DNA of 64,000 nt from JAJZJT01 sp964610905 (GCA_964610905.1 CAZSYT010000005.1:1-64000); one strand, 5' to 3'; positions 43,110 to 51,690 are shown, counted from the first letter of the stretch. Made by a program: numbers and translations. Notes: a model not told the origin generated them from the sequence alone.

Positions 43110-43298
43110 TCAACGAGTCCTGGTCACGTGGAGCGGGCCGCCGGCCCCGTGGCCGCCGGATGGCACGGTCCTGGCACCGGGTGGGGCGGCGCCGGAGGGA
43201 AGGGCGGTCGCCTCCCGCACCTCGTCGGCGACCGGCACGGCGGGCTGTCCGAGCGGAAGCCGGACCTGCGTGTCGCGCACCGGGACGCGCTCGTCCAC
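43110..43298 (-). CDS. Possible small protein downstream of gntR
   Basis: A 62-residue frame starts 56 bases after the GntR stop (GTG 43298) and reads MDERVPVRDTQVRLPLGQ in its best part. Third codon positions are nearly all G or C in the first two thirds, as in real genes here, but the end is less biased. There is no ribosome-binding site and no known domain. It may be a relic of a longer gene, since the frame is open upstream to the GntR stop. Confidence 0.25.
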   Translation of the reverse strand: MDERVPVRDTQVRLPLGQPAVPVADEVREATALPSGAAPPGARTVPSGGHGAGGPLHVTRTR

Positions 43299-43353
43299 GC
43301 CGACGTGCTCGACGGCCGGGTCGGTGCCGTGCCCGAAGCCCGGAAGGACGGGG

Positions 43354-44082
43354 TCAGGACTGGCGGGCGAGCGTGCGCGGGGACACGTTGCGGCGGTCCA
43401 CGAACGAGATGGCGACGACGTCGGAGCGCCAGTGCTCGAGGTCGACGCCGACGACCTCGTCGTGGCTGTAGTGGACCCGCGTCACGTCGAGGACGGGCTG
43501 GCGGGCGGTGACCCCGAGCACCGGGGCCAGCTCGGGGCCCGCCGCGGCGGCGACGATCGTCACCTGGTTGTGGGTGAGCTCGACCCCGCATCGCCGGCTG
43601 GCGGCGGCGAAGGAGTCGCGCAGCGGTGCGGCGAGCTCGTCGTCGGTGAGCGTCTTGCGCATGTCGGCCCGCAGGTACGACTGGGCGGCGACGGTCAGGC
43701 GGCCGTCGACGGCGTACGTCCGCATGGCTGCGAACACGAGGCCCGGGAAGGGCGGCGTGGGCTGGTCGGTCGGGTCGGTGGTGACGACCTCGATGTGCAG
43801 GCGCTCCCTCGGGATGCCCGGGCCGAAGGGGTCGTACTCGAAGCGGGGCGGGTTGACGAACCAGCCGAGCCGCTCACGGCGCTCGATGAGCCCCTGGTGG
43901 GCGAGGTACTCGAGAGCGACCCGGACCGTGGGGCGCTGCACGCCGAAGCGCTCGGCGAGGCTCCGCTCGGACGGCAGGGCCGTGCCGGCAGGGGTGCCGC
44001 TCCCGAACTCCTCGGCGAGCGTCTCGGCGATCCGGAGGGACGGCCATCGTGCTCGGCCGTCGCCGGCCCCACGGGCGCTCAC
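43354..44082 (-). CDS. GntR/HutC-family regulator of the kinase operon
   Basis: The 242-residue protein has a GntR winged helix (LPSERSLAERFGVQRPTVRVALEYLAHQGL) and a UTRA domain with LTVAAQSYLRADMR and VHYSHDEVVGVDLEHWRSD. It is the third gene of the SDR-kinase-GntR operon (38-bp gap), so it probably responds to the polyol or its phosphorylated form. The start GTG 44082 was chosen because the longer frame to 44589 is antisense to the kinase gene end. The remote ligand is not deducible. Confidence 0.85.
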   Translation of the reverse strand: MSARGAGDGRARWPSLRIAETLAEEFGSGTPAGTALPSERSLAERFGVQRPTVRVALEYLAHQGLIERRERLGWFVNPPRFEYDPFGPGIPRERLHIEVVTTDPTDQPTPPFPGLVFAAMRTYAVDGRLTVAAQSYLRADMRKTLTDDELAAPLRDSFAAASRRCGVELTHNQVTIVAAAAGPELAPVLGVTARQPVLDVTRVHYSHDEVVGVDLEHWRSDVVAISFVDRRNVSPRTLARQS

Positions 44083-44120
44083 CGTGCAACCGCGGAGGTC
44101 GATCGATCCATGGGCCCTGT

Positions 44121-45821
44121 CTACACCGACGACGCGGAGGGGCCGGCGGCTGCCCCCGGCACCTCCTCCTTCACCGTGCCGACCGCTCGAGCCGACGTGC
44201 CACCCGGAGCGGAGGTGGCCAGAGCCGTGGAGAGCGGCCCGTCCGCTCGGTTCAGGGCCGCGTACATCCGGTGCTGCTGGCCGTAGAGCCGGCGGAAGTG
44301 GGCGTAGAGCTCGTCGTAGACGGCCCCGGCATCCGGGTTCGGCTCGAAGGTGCGGGCGACGGGCACGGCCGAGGGAAGTGCCCGCTCGTCGACCAGTCCG
44401 AGTGCGAGGGCACCGTAGAGCCCGGCCCCCCGGACGTTGGCGAGCAGCGGGTCGGCCACCTGGTGGACCCGGGTGCCGAGGACGTCGGCGTGCACCTGGC
44501 ACCACACGTCCGAGGAGGCGCCGCCTCCGAGGATGCGGACCGGCCCGACGGGTCGGCGCAGGAAGTGGGCGACGGCGTCCTGCATCCACCGGGCGTTGAG
44601 CGCCACGCCTTCGAGCACGGCGCGCAGCAGCTCGTCACGGGAGGTCCCGAGCGACACGTTGAGGAACGAGCCACGCAGCGTCCGGTCGTCGACCGGGCAA
44701 CGCTCGCCGGCGAGCCATGGGGCGAAGAGGACACCGTTGCTCCCTGGCGCCGTCGCCTCGACGACCCGGTCGAGGTCGGCGAAGCTCGGCAGGGGTCGCA
44801 CGCGGTCCTCGCCCGGCCCGGGCGCGTACATGGCATCGCGGAACCACTGCAGGCAGGCGCCGGCCGTCTCGTGGTTGTTGGCCACCGCGTAGCGGCCCGG
44901 TCGGATCGACGGGACGCTGGCCACCTGGCGGAAGGGGTCGGTCCGCTTGAAGGGCACGTGGCAGGAGAGCCACGCCGTCGTCGAGACGGCGAGATGGGCC
45001 TCGTAGTCCCCGAGCGCGCCCGAGCCGGTCGCCGCCGAGTGGAGGTCCGGCACACCGGCGACGACCGGGACGCCACGGGGGAGCCCGACCTCGTCGGCGA
45101 CGGCGTCGCTGACCGGGCCCACCACCGAGCCGGTGGGCACGAGCTCGGGGAGCCGGCCCGGGTCGCGGGTCGTGAGACGCACGAGGTCGGGCGCGTAGGC
45201 CGGCCGGTCGAGGCGACGGGTGTCGACGAGCCACGACAGGATCATCGAGGCCGGTGTGGCGACGGCCCGGCCGGTGAACCGCAGCCCCAGGTAGTCGACC
45301 GGCTCGAGGAAGACGGCGGTCTCCCGGTAGACGGCGGGCTCCTCGTGGCGCAGGTGGAGGACGTGGCCGAGCGGGTCGTTGCCGAGCACCGCCGGCGCGC
45401 CGCCCGTCTTGCGGACGAAGCGCAGCACCTTGGTCGGACCGTACCCCTCGACGGCGAGCGGCCCGACACCGCCCAGGACCCGGGCCGAGTAGGGCTGGCC
45501 CCGGCCGTCCATCCACAAGCGGCACGGCCCGACGGCGCGTCCGTCGGCGCCCACCGGCACCGTCGAGCCCCACTGGCCCGTGCAGGCCACGGCGACCACG
45601 TCGTCGCGGGCGACGGCACCGCTCGCCAGGAGTCGGGCCGAGGACGCCGTCACCGCCCGCCACCACGCCCCGGGGTCCTGTACGGCGCCCCCGCCTGGGA
45701 GCAGGGTCGTCTCGACGGCGGCGGTCTCGTGGCAGAGGATCTCGCCGGTCGTGGCGACGAGCGCCGTCTTCGGGCCACCGGTGCCCAGGTCGACGGCGAG
45801 GACTGCGGGGCGACGTGCCAC
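44121..45821 (-). CDS. FGGY-family carbohydrate kinase
   Basis: The 566-residue protein phosphorylates a sugar or sugar alcohol with ATP. The FGGY fold is clear: AVDLGTGGPKTALV phosphate 1 motif, CTGQWGSTVPV, the WLSCHVPFKRT loop and the adenosine motif RILGGGASSDVWCQVHADVLG. It resembles the xylulokinase group, but the substrate residues are not diagnostic. The C-terminal 60 residues are low-complexity. The gene follows an SDR (51-bp gap) and precedes a GntR regulator, a common polyol-utilisation layout in which the SDR oxidises the polyol first. No transporter is nearby. Confidence 0.88.
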   Translation of the reverse strand: MARRPAVLAVDLGTGGPKTALVATTGEILCHETAAVETTLLPGGGAVQDPGAWWRAVTASSARLLASGAVARDDVVAVACTGQWGSTVPVGADGRAVGPCRLWMDGRGQPYSARVLGGVGPLAVEGYGPTKVLRFVRKTGGAPAVLGNDPLGHVLHLRHEEPAVYRETAVFLEPVDYLGLRFTGRAVATPASMILSWLVDTRRLDRPAYAPDLVRLTTRDPGRLPELVPTGSVVGPVSDAVADEVGLPRGVPVVAGVPDLHSAATGSGALGDYEAHLAVSTTAWLSCHVPFKRTDPFRQVASVPSIRPGRYAVANNHETAGACLQWFRDAMYAPGPGEDRVRPLPSFADLDRVVEATAPGSNGVLFAPWLAGERCPVDDRTLRGSFLNVSLGTSRDELLRAVLEGVALNARWMQDAVAHFLRRPVGPVRILGGGASSDVWCQVHADVLGTRVHQVADPLLANVRGAGLYGALALGLVDERALPSAVPVARTFEPNPDAGAVYDELYAHFRRLYGQQHRMYAALNRADGPLSTALATSAPGGTSARAVGTVKEEVPGAAAGPSASSV

Positions 45822-45872
45822 GGTCAGCTGGTGCGTGCGGTCGGGGGGCGCGGCACAGGTGGGCGGTCGCGC

Positions 45873-46760
45873 TCAGGCGTCCTCGGTCAGCGCGGCCATG
45901 ATGATCTCGATGCCGGGCATCGGGCGCGGCGTGGGGTTGCGCCGCTCCACGATGTCCTCCATCCGCTGGCGCAGCGGGCCGAGCCACTGCTCGTCGTCGT
46001 GGGGCAGGACGTAGAATACGCCGTCGCGCACCGCGTCGAGCACCTTGTCGGCGACGGCGGCGGGGTCCATCCCTGCCTCGAGCACCCGGCGGACGCCGGT
46101 GCGCACCTTGGCGACGAGCGGGTCGTCGGCTCGCTCGGGCAGGGGCCCCGACGGCCGGTTCCGGTCGGAGTCGGCGATGCGCGTGTTCACCCAGCCGGGG
46201 CACAGCACCGAGACGCCGACGTCGGGTGCCAGGTCGAGCAGGCTCAGGTACAGGTGCTCGGAGAGCGCCACGACGCCGAACTTCGAGACGTTGTAGGGCG
46301 CGCCCACGCCGCCGGCGAGCAGCCCGGCGATCGAAGCCGTGTTGACCACGTGGCCCTCGCCCTGGGCGACGAGCCTGGGCACGAAGGTGCGCACCCCGTG
46401 GATGGCGCCCCACAGGTTGACCCCGAGGGTCCACTCCCAGTCCTCGAGGGGCGTGTCCCACGACGAGCCGATCCCCCCCGACACGCCGGCGTTGTTGCAG
46501 ACGACGTGGACGGCGCCGAAGTGGGCCTCGGCCGCCTCGGCGAGGGCGTCGACGTCGTCGGCCCGGCTCACGTCGGTCACGACGTCGTGCACGTCGGCGC
46601 CCGTCGACCGCAGGCGCTCGGCGGCACCGGCAAGCGCGTCACGCTCGACGTCGGCCAGCACCACGCCCATCCCCTCGGCGGCGAAGCGCATCGCGAGCGC
46701 GTAGCCGATGCCGCTCGCCGCTCCGGTGACGACGGCGACCTTGCCCCGTAGCTCCTTCAT
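45873..46760 (-). CDS. Short-chain dehydrogenase/reductase
   Basis: The 295-residue SDR has the cofactor motif VTGAASGIGYALAMRFAAEG, an NNAGVSGG motif, the catalytic Ser/Tyr/Lys in NTASIAGLLAGGVGAPYNVS followed by KFG, and CPGWVNT. The conserved acidic residue after VVLADVE favours NAD. It is the first gene of an operon with the FGGY kinase and GntR regulator, suggesting it oxidises a sugar alcohol. ATG 46760 lies 7 bases after TAGGCT, predicting a leaderless mRNA. Substrate is inferred from context only. Confidence 0.88.
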   Translation of the reverse strand: MKELRGKVAVVTGAASGIGYALAMRFAAEGMGVVLADVERDALAGAAERLRSTGADVHDVVTDVSRADDVDALAEAAEAHFGAVHVVCNNAGVSGGIGSSWDTPLEDWEWTLGVNLWGAIHGVRTFVPRLVAQGEGHVVNTASIAGLLAGGVGAPYNVSKFGVVALSEHLYLSLLDLAPDVGVSVLCPGWVNTRIADSDRNRPSGPLPERADDPLVAKVRTGVRRVLEAGMDPAAVADKVLDAVRDGVFYVLPHDDEQWLGPLRQRMEDIVERRNPTPRPMPGIEIIMAALTEDA

Positions 46761-46767
46761 GCGGGCG

Positions 46768-46773
46768 AGCCTA
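46768..46773 (-). promoter_or_regulatory. -10 box of the SDR-kinase-GntR operon (TAGGCT)
   Basis: TAGGCT on the minus strand ends 7 bases before ATG 46760, the leaderless spacing. Confidence 0.5.
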
Positions 46774-47009
46774 CGGCGTCGGCCGGGACGTCGCGTGGGC
46801 GGCGCCGCTCGCCGGCATCGGGCGCGCCCCGGGCAGGGCACGCCGCGGGCCGGCGCAGCTCGGTAGCGGCCGCGGCGCGCCGGGCGATGACCCCGCTCGG
46901 AACGCTCCGCCCGACGACGGGCTGGCCGGCGCAAGGCATGACCAACCACCTCCCTTGTATTCTCAAGTCAATATCGCCATTTCAGCTCGCAGATGCAGGT
47001 CAGGAGAGG

Positions 47010-47015
47010 TACGCT
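47010..47015 (+). promoter_or_regulatory. -10 box of modA (TACGCT)
   Basis: TACGCT ends 7 bases before GTG 47023. An AT-rich stretch (about 46955-46990) lies upstream and may help. The alternative ATG at 46993 is upstream of this box and would not be on the mRNA. Confidence 0.5.
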
Positions 47016-47022
47016 GCCAGTG

Positions 47023-48021
47023 GTGCCCTTCCTCGCCCGCCGGCCCGAGCCGCTCCCCCCGCCGCCCGAGCGCCGAGCGCTGCAGGCACGGCTCCGCCGG
47101 CTCCGGGCCGTCGCTCGCCGGCGACACCGGTCCGTCGCGCTGGTAGCCGCCGTCGGCATGCTGGGAGCTGCGCTGACGGCCTGCTCGTCCCCGACGGCTG
47201 CGGGCGACGGGGCCGGAGGGACGACGGGCGGGCACGGCCAGCCGGTCGACGTCCTCTACGCCGGGTCCCTGACCCACCTGATGCAGACATCGGTCGGGCC
47301 TGCCTTCGACCGCGCCACGGGGGACACCTTCGAGGGCTTCGCCGGCGGGTCCGACGGGCTCGCCTCGGAGATCCGCGGCGGGACCCAGCTCGCCGACGTC
47401 TTCGTCAGCGCCGCCCCGTCGGCGGACCGGACCCTCGAAGGCGCCGCCCACGGGTCGTGGGTGTCCTGGTACGCCACCTTCGCCACCTCGCCCCTCGTCC
47501 TGGGCTACGACCCGACCAGCCGGTTCGCCGCGGCCCTACGCACCCGCCCGTGGTACGACGTCGTCACCCGACCGGGCTTCCTCCTCGGGCGCACCGACCC
47601 GAGGATCGACCCGAAGGGCGTCCTCGCGGTCACCGCCCTCGACCAGACGGCAGCCGCACGGCACCTGCCCCAGCTGCGACAGGTGGTCTCGTCGACGGCC
47701 GGCGTCTTCCCCGAGGAGACGCTGGTGGGCCGGTTGCAGGCGGGCCAGCTCGACGCCGGCTTCGTCTACGAGGCCGAGGCCGTCGCCGCCGGCATCCCCA
47801 CCGTGCCGCTGGCCGGCGTCCACCTCGGTGCCACCTTCACCGTGACGGTGGTGGACCGGTCCCCCCACCCGGCAGCAGCCGCCTCGTTCGTCGGGTTCCT
47901 GCTCGGGCCCCGAGGGCAGGCCCTCCTGCGGTCGGCAGGCATGGACCTCGTCCGCCCGCCGGCGGTGAGCGGGAGCGCCGCCGTGCCGGCCGGCCTCCGG
48001 GCCGTGCTCGGGCTGTCGTGA
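47023..48021 (+). CDS. modA: Molybdate/tungstate-binding lipoprotein
   Basis: This is the substrate-binding protein of a molybdate or tungstate importer. It has 332 residues with a basic N terminus, a hydrophobic segment (SVALVAAVGMLGAALTACSS) and the lipobox LTAC. The ligand-binding fold includes VDVLYAGSLTHLM and FVSAAPSADRTL; the WtpA-type VLYAGSL start supports tungstate/molybdate. GTG 47023 fits a leaderless promoter; an AGGAGAGG motif at about 47002 would serve only if transcription began further upstream. The stop overlaps the modBC start by 4 bp (GTGA), so one operon carries the whole importer. Confidence 0.87.
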   Translation: MPFLARRPEPLPPPPERRALQARLRRLRAVARRRHRSVALVAAVGMLGAALTACSSPTAAGDGAGGTTGGHGQPVDVLYAGSLTHLMQTSVGPAFDRATGDTFEGFAGGSDGLASEIRGGTQLADVFVSAAPSADRTLEGAAHGSWVSWYATFATSPLVLGYDPTSRFAAALRTRPWYDVVTRPGFLLGRTDPRIDPKGVLAVTALDQTAAARHLPQLRQVVSSTAGVFPEETLVGRLQAGQLDAGFVYEAEAVAAGIPTVPLAGVHLGATFTVTVVDRSPHPAAAASFVGFLLGPRGQALLRSAGMDLVRPPAVSGSAAVPAGLRAVLGLS

Positions 48022-50000
48022 ACAGGCGGTCGCTCGCCACCCCGCTGCCCTGGCTGGGCGCGCTCCTCGTCCTCTACCTGGTCGTCCCGCTCGTCGCCTT
48101 CGTGGTGCGCCTGGCCGGCGCCCGCCACGGCGTCCCCTCCGCGCCCGGGGCGACGCACGCGCTCGCCATCTCGGTCGCCACCGCCACGATCACCACCGCC
48201 CTCGTGGCGCTGACGGGCATCCCGCTCGCGTACCTGCTGGCCCGCTCGCGGGGGCGGGCGACGGCGACCGTCGGCGTCCTCGTCCAGCTCCCCCTGGCTC
48301 TGCCCCCGCTGATGAGCGGCATCCTCCTCGTCGAGGTGGTGGGCCCGTACACCCCGCTCGGCGAAGCAGTCGGGCGGCACCTGACCGACTCGCTCGCCGG
48401 GATCGTGCTCGCCCAGTCGTTCGTGTCCGCGCCGTTCCTCGTGGTGGCAGCCCGCTCCGCCTTCGCCCGCATCGACCCGACCGTCCTCGACCACGCTGCC
48501 ACGCTCGGGCACCGGCCGTGGTCTCGCTTCGTGCGGGTGAGCCTGCCGATGGCGGCGCCCGGGGTGCGCGCCGGCCTGGTCCTCACCTGGCTCCGGGCCT
48601 TCGGCGAGTACGGCGCCACTGTCGTGCTCGCCTACCACCCCGAGACGCTGCCGGTCTACACGTACGTGCAGTTCTCGGGGACGGGCCTGCCGGCCACCGA
48701 GGCGCCGACCGCGCTCGCGATCGCCGTGGCCGCTGCCGCCACCGCCCTCGGGCTCCTTCCCCGGCGCCGGCGCCGGAGGGCGGGGCAGCAGGTGCCCGCG
48801 GCGACCGCCGTGCCCGCCCGCCCGGAGCGGTCGACGCCGGTCCGCTTCGCCCTCGACGCGACCGTCGGCACCTTCCGGCTTCGGGTCTCCCACACCGCGT
48901 CGAGCCCTCGCCTCGCGCTGCTCGGCACGTCGGGCGCCGGCAAGTCGGTGACCCTCCGGGGCATCGCCGGCCTGCTCGGGCCGGAGGCCGGCAGGGTCGC
49001 CTACGGGGATGCCGTGGTCGACGGCGTCCCCTGCGAGGACCGGCGCCTCGGGTACGTCCCCCAGGGGTACGGCCTGTTGCCCCACCTCAGGGTGTGGGAC
49101 CAGGTCTGCTTCGGCACCGGCGCCGAGGCGGCCCTGGCGTCCCACTGGCTCGGCCGCCTCCACCTCGCCGGCCTCGAGGACCGGCTCCCCGCCGAGCTGT
49201 CGGGCGGGCAGCGCCAGCGGGTCGCCCTGGCGCAGGCGCTCGCCCGCTCCCCCGACCTCCTGCTGCTCGACGAGCCCTTCTCGGCGCTCGACGTTCCGGT
49301 CCGCGACGAGCTGCGGGCCGAGCTGCGCAGGCTGCAGCGCGAGCTGTCCCTCTCGACCGTGCTCGTCACCCACGACCCCGCCGAGGCCGCCCTGCTGGCC
49401 GACGAGGTCGTGGTGATCGGCGACGGAGGCGTCCTGCAGGCGGGAGCGCGGGCCGACGTGTTCGCCGCCCCGGCCTCGCCGGCGGTCGCCCGACTGGTGG
49501 GGTACCGCAACGTCGGCGACGGCCACGTCGTGGCGCCCGGCGTGGTGGCGGTAACGGGCGGGGCGGTGACGGGCGGGGCGGTAACGGGCGGGGCGGTGAC
49601 GGGCGGGGCACCGGCGGAGCAGGACGCCGACCGGGTTGCCGGCCGACCGGGTGCCGCACGCCACGCCGACGTCCTCGCCGCGGCGACGGGCGACCACCCG
49701 GTGGGGACGGCGGTCACCTGGGGGGTCCGTCCGGACCGCGTCACCGTCGAGGCCGGGCCGGCTCCGGGGGCGGGCTCCGGAGGGACCGTTGTCGACGCCG
49801 TCGACCTCGGCACGGCGGTGGCCACGGTCGTCGTGCTCGACGGAGGCGTCGAGCTCGAGGCCCGCTCCACCCGGGCCGACCTCCTGCCCCCGGGCAGTCG
49901 GTGCCGGGTGGTGGTCCCGCCGGAGGCCGTGCGGGTGTGGCGGCGCGACGCCCCGGGCGTCGGGGCGGGCGAGGCGTCAGTCGGGGCCGCGCACCAGTGA
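48018..50000 (+). CDS. modBC: Fused molybdate permease and ATPase (ModB-ModC)
   Basis: A 660-residue protein fuses what are usually two subunits. The permease part (about 1-250) has five or six helices and the EAA-type loop DHAATLGHRPWSRFVRVSLPMAAPG. The ATPase part (about 275-480) has Walker A LGTSGAGKSVTLR, signature LSGGQRQRVALAQALARSPD and Walker B LLLLDEPFSALD. The last 100 residues form a TOBE-like molybdate-binding domain (TVVDAVDLGTAVATVVVLDG). A VTGGA repeat (15-bp unit) lies in the linker before TOBE. GTG 48018 overlaps modA. Fusions of this kind occur in some actinobacteria. The end overlaps the convergent HTH-TOBE gene by 24 bp. Confidence 0.9.
   Translation: MNRRSLATPLPWLGALLVLYLVVPLVAFVVRLAGARHGVPSAPGATHALAISVATATITTALVALTGIPLAYLLARSRGRATATVGVLVQLPLALPPLMSGILLVEVVGPYTPLGEAVGRHLTDSLAGIVLAQSFVSAPFLVVAARSAFARIDPTVLDHAATLGHRPWSRFVRVSLPMAAPGVRAGLVLTWLRAFGEYGATVVLAYHPETLPVYTYVQFSGTGLPATEAPTALAIAVAAAATALGLLPRRRRRRAGQQVPAATAVPARPERSTPVRFALDATVGTFRLRVSHTASSPRLALLGTSGAGKSVTLRGIAGLLGPEAGRVAYGDAVVDGVPCEDRRLGYVPQGYGLLPHLRVWDQVCFGTGAEAALASHWLGRLHLAGLEDRLPAELSGGQRQRVALAQALARSPDLLLLDEPFSALDVPVRDELRAELRRLQRELSLSTVLVTHDPAEAALLADEVVVIGDGGVLQAGARADVFAAPASPAVARLVGYRNVGDGHVVAPGVVAVTGGAVTGGAVTGGAVTGGAPAEQDADRVAGRPGAARHADVLAAATGDHPVGTAVTWGVRPDRVTVEAGPAPGAGSGGTVVDAVDLGTAVATVVVLDGGVELEARSTRADLLPPGSRCRVVVPPEAVRVWRRDAPGVGAGEASVGAAHQ
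49548..49607 (+). repeat. In-frame 15-bp minisatellite in modBC
   Basis: Four 15-bp units encode VTGGA four times in the linker between the ATPase and TOBE-like domains of ModBC. The units alternate TAACG and TGACG, so a 30-bp higher-order unit is visible, which suggests duplication of a pair. Confidence 0.88.
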
Positions 50001-50375
50001 CACGTTGGTGGCCTTCACGACCGCCGACACCATCACCCCCTCGGCCAGTCCCAGGTCGTCGGCGGCCTGACGGCTGATCAGCGACACCAGCCGGTACGGC
50101 CCGGCCTGGAGCTCGACGTGGGCCATCACCCGGTCCTTCACCACCCGCGTCACGATGCCGGCGAGGTGGTTGCGGGCCGACTCGCGGGCGGCGACCCCGG
50201 GGTCCGGCTCGCCGTAGAGGGAGCGGGCGAAGCGGGCCAGTGCCACGGCTTCGACGCGTCTGCGCCCGCCCCCGTCGCGGGTGGCGGGCAGGTGCCCGCT
50301 GTCGACCCACCGCCGAACCGTGTCGGGGCTGACGTCGAGGACGGCTGCCACCTCGCCGACGCTGTAGTCACCCAC
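49977..50375 (-). CDS. HTH-TOBE protein (ModE-like molybdenum regulator)
   Basis: The 132-residue protein combines a MerR/excisionase-type helix-turn-helix (GDYSVGEVAAVLDVSPDTVR, DSGHLPATRDGG) with a single TOBE domain (ESARNHLAGIVTRVVKD, HVELQAGPYRLVSLISR). This HTH plus molybdate-binding arrangement is the actinobacterial counterpart of ModE/mopI-type proteins, so it likely senses molybdate and controls the mod or moa genes. GTG 50375 starts the HTH cleanly. It converges with modBC and overlaps its end by 24 bp. DNA target sites were not identified. Confidence 0.85.
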   Translation of the reverse strand: MGDYSVGEVAAVLDVSPDTVRRWVDSGHLPATRDGGGRRRVEAVALARFARSLYGEPDPGVAARESARNHLAGIVTRVVKDRVMAHVELQAGPYRLVSLISRQAADDLGLAEGVMVSAVVKATNVSLVRGPD

Positions 50376-50503
50376 GGGTGCCGCCCACCGGCCCAGCGTA
50401 CGCGACGGTCCCCCGCACCGGCGCCGGCCGGACGCGTGCCGGGCGTCAGCTCGCGCCCGTGCGGCGGCACCGCACGGAGCGGCGGCCCGCCGGGCGCGGC
50501 TGC

Positions 50504-50743
50504 TCAGTCCGGAGCGTCCTCGGCGAACGACGCCGCCAACGCCCGAGCCTGCTCGAGGGCGACCGTCGGCGTCACCCCCGCCCCCGAGGCGAGCCAGCAG
50601 GACAGCGGCGCGGCCGTCCGCTCCGAGGCGTGCGCAGCGATGCCTGCCAGCTCGAGCAGGGCGGCGACGTCGGCGTCGGAGAGGGTCCCGACGCCCAGCG
50701 CTGCTGCGTAGGCGTCGATCCAACCTCGGGCGTCGATGGCCAT
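50504..50743 (-). CDS. DUF6457 protein of the molybdenum cofactor locus
   Basis: The 79-residue helical protein (WIDAYAAALGVGTLSDADVA, HASERTAAPLSCWLASG) matches DUF6457, a small family common beside molybdenum cofactor genes in actinobacteria and sometimes fused to MobA. A role as an accessory of cofactor handling is inferred from that association only. ATG 50743 is 8 bases after TAGCAT, so it is probably leaderless. It lies between the HTH-TOBE gene and mogA. Confidence 0.75.
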   Translation of the reverse strand: MAIDARGWIDAYAAALGVGTLSDADVAALLELAGIAAHASERTAAPLSCWLASGAGVTPTVALEQARALAASFAEDAPD

Positions 50744-50751
50744 CGCGACCG

Positions 50752-50757
50752 ATGCTA
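50752..50757 (-). promoter_or_regulatory. -10 box of the DUF6457 gene (TAGCAT)
   Basis: TAGCAT on the minus strand ends 8 bases before ATG 50743, the leaderless spacing. Confidence 0.5.
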
Positions 50758-50841
50758 CCGGCGTCTCGCCCCGGGGGCCACGGACCCCGCCGGCGGGCGT
50801 GGACCGCCCGGCCGCCGTGCCCGAGCCGGCGACCGCCCGGG

Positions 50842-50847
50842 TACGCT
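50842..50847 (+). promoter_or_regulatory. -10 box of mogA/moaB (TACGCT)
   Basis: TACGCT ends 6 bases before GTG 50854 and supports that start codon for the molybdopterin adenylyltransferase. Confidence 0.5.
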
Positions 50848-50853
50848 GCCGCG

Positions 50854-51420
50854 GTGACGCTCCTGGCCAAGGTGCTGGTCGTGTCGGACTCCGTCGCGGC
50901 AGCGACGGCCGAGGACCGCTCGGGGCCGGCGCTCGTCGCCGCCCTCGAGGACGCCGGCTTCGCCGTCGTCGACCGGCGCGTGGTCCCCGACGGCGTCGAG
51001 CCGGTTGCGGAGGCCCTCGTGGAGCTGGCCGACGACTTCGCCGGGCTGGTCGTCACGACGGGCGGCACCGGGTTCGCTCCCCGCGACCTCACCCCCGAGG
51101 GCACCCGCTCCGTGGTCGAGCGCCTCGCCCCGGGCCTGGCCGAGGCCGTCCGGCTGGCCGACGGCAGGGGTCGCCTGTCGCGCGGCGTGGCGGGGACGCT
51201 CGGGCGGTGCCTCGTGGTGAACGTGCCCGGCTCGCCGACCGCGGCTGCCGACGGGCTCGCCGCCGTCCTCGACGTGGTGCCCCACGCCTTGTCCCTCCTG
51301 GCCGGCGAGGATCCCCATCCCCACGGGCCCCATCCCCACGGGCCCCATCCCCACGGGCCCCATCCCCACGGGCCCCAACACCACGGGCCCCATCCCCACG
51401 GGCAGTCCGCCAGCGGGTGA
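50854..51420 (+). CDS. mogA: Molybdopterin adenylyltransferase (MogA/MoaB family) with His-rich tail
   Basis: The protein adenylates molybdopterin before molybdenum insertion. The 188-residue sequence has the fold motifs VLVVSDSVAAATAEDRSGPA, VVTTGGTGFAPRDLTPE (MPT-binding) and VVNVPGSPTAAADG. The core ends at about residue 150. After it comes a 35-residue tail made from six 15-bp units encoding PHPHG-type repeats with about a dozen histidines, which could bind nickel, zinc or copper. GTG 50854 is 6 bases after a TACGCT box. The next genes on the other strand are moaD-moaA-moeA-moaE. Confidence 0.88.
   Translation: MTLLAKVLVVSDSVAAATAEDRSGPALVAALEDAGFAVVDRRVVPDGVEPVAEALVELADDFAGLVVTTGGTGFAPRDLTPEGTRSVVERLAPGLAEAVRLADGRGRLSRGVAGTLGRCLVVNVPGSPTAAADGLAAVLDVVPHALSLLAGEDPHPHGPHPHGPHPHGPHPHGPQHHGPHPHGQSASG
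51313..51402 (+). repeat. In-frame 15-bp minisatellite encoding the MogA His-rich tail
   Basis: Six 15-bp units (five identical CCCCATCCCCACGGG and one changed at two codons, 51373-51387) encode PHPHG repeats. The unit is a multiple of three and sits at the 3' end of the gene, so copy-number change would only lengthen the tail. Confidence 0.9.
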
Positions 51421-51447
51421 GGGGCCCGACGCTCTCCCGAGTGGGGA

Positions 51448-51690
51448 TCAGCCGCCCGACACCGGCGGCAGCAGGGCGACCTCGTCGTCGTCGCCGACCG
51501 GCGTGGTGGGCTCGGCCGCTTCGCCGTTGACCCACACCCCGCAGTGGGACGCCATGCGGGCGAACGCGTCGCCGTACCGCGCCGACGCCGACGCCACCGC
51601 CTCCGCCACAGAGGTGCCGGGGACGTGGTCGTGGCGCGTGCCGGCCAGCTCGGCGATGGGCCCGAAGAGGCGCAGCCGGGCCACGCTCAC
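51448..51690 (-). CDS. moaD: Molybdopterin synthase sulfur carrier subunit
   Basis: The 80-residue beta-grasp protein starts VSVARLRLFGPIAELAG and ends LLPPVSGG. The terminal Gly-Gly carries the thiocarboxylate used by MoaE to form molybdopterin. Its GTG overlaps the moaA stop by 4 bp, so it is the last gene of moaE-moeA-moaA-moaD. It is distinct from the CysO-like carrier near thrC. Sulfur donation to MoaD needs an activating enzyme not seen nearby. Confidence 0.9.
   Translation of the reverse strand: MSVARLRLFGPIAELAGTRHDHVPGTSVAEAVASASARYGDAFARMASHCGVWVNGEAAEPTTPVGDDDEVALLPPVSGG

Noticed and set aside
46993..47022. ATG 46993 as the modA start
   Set aside because: It lies upstream of the TACGCT promoter box, so it would not be on the predicted mRNA. 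GTG 47023 fits the leaderless spacing, although an upstream promoter is not excluded.
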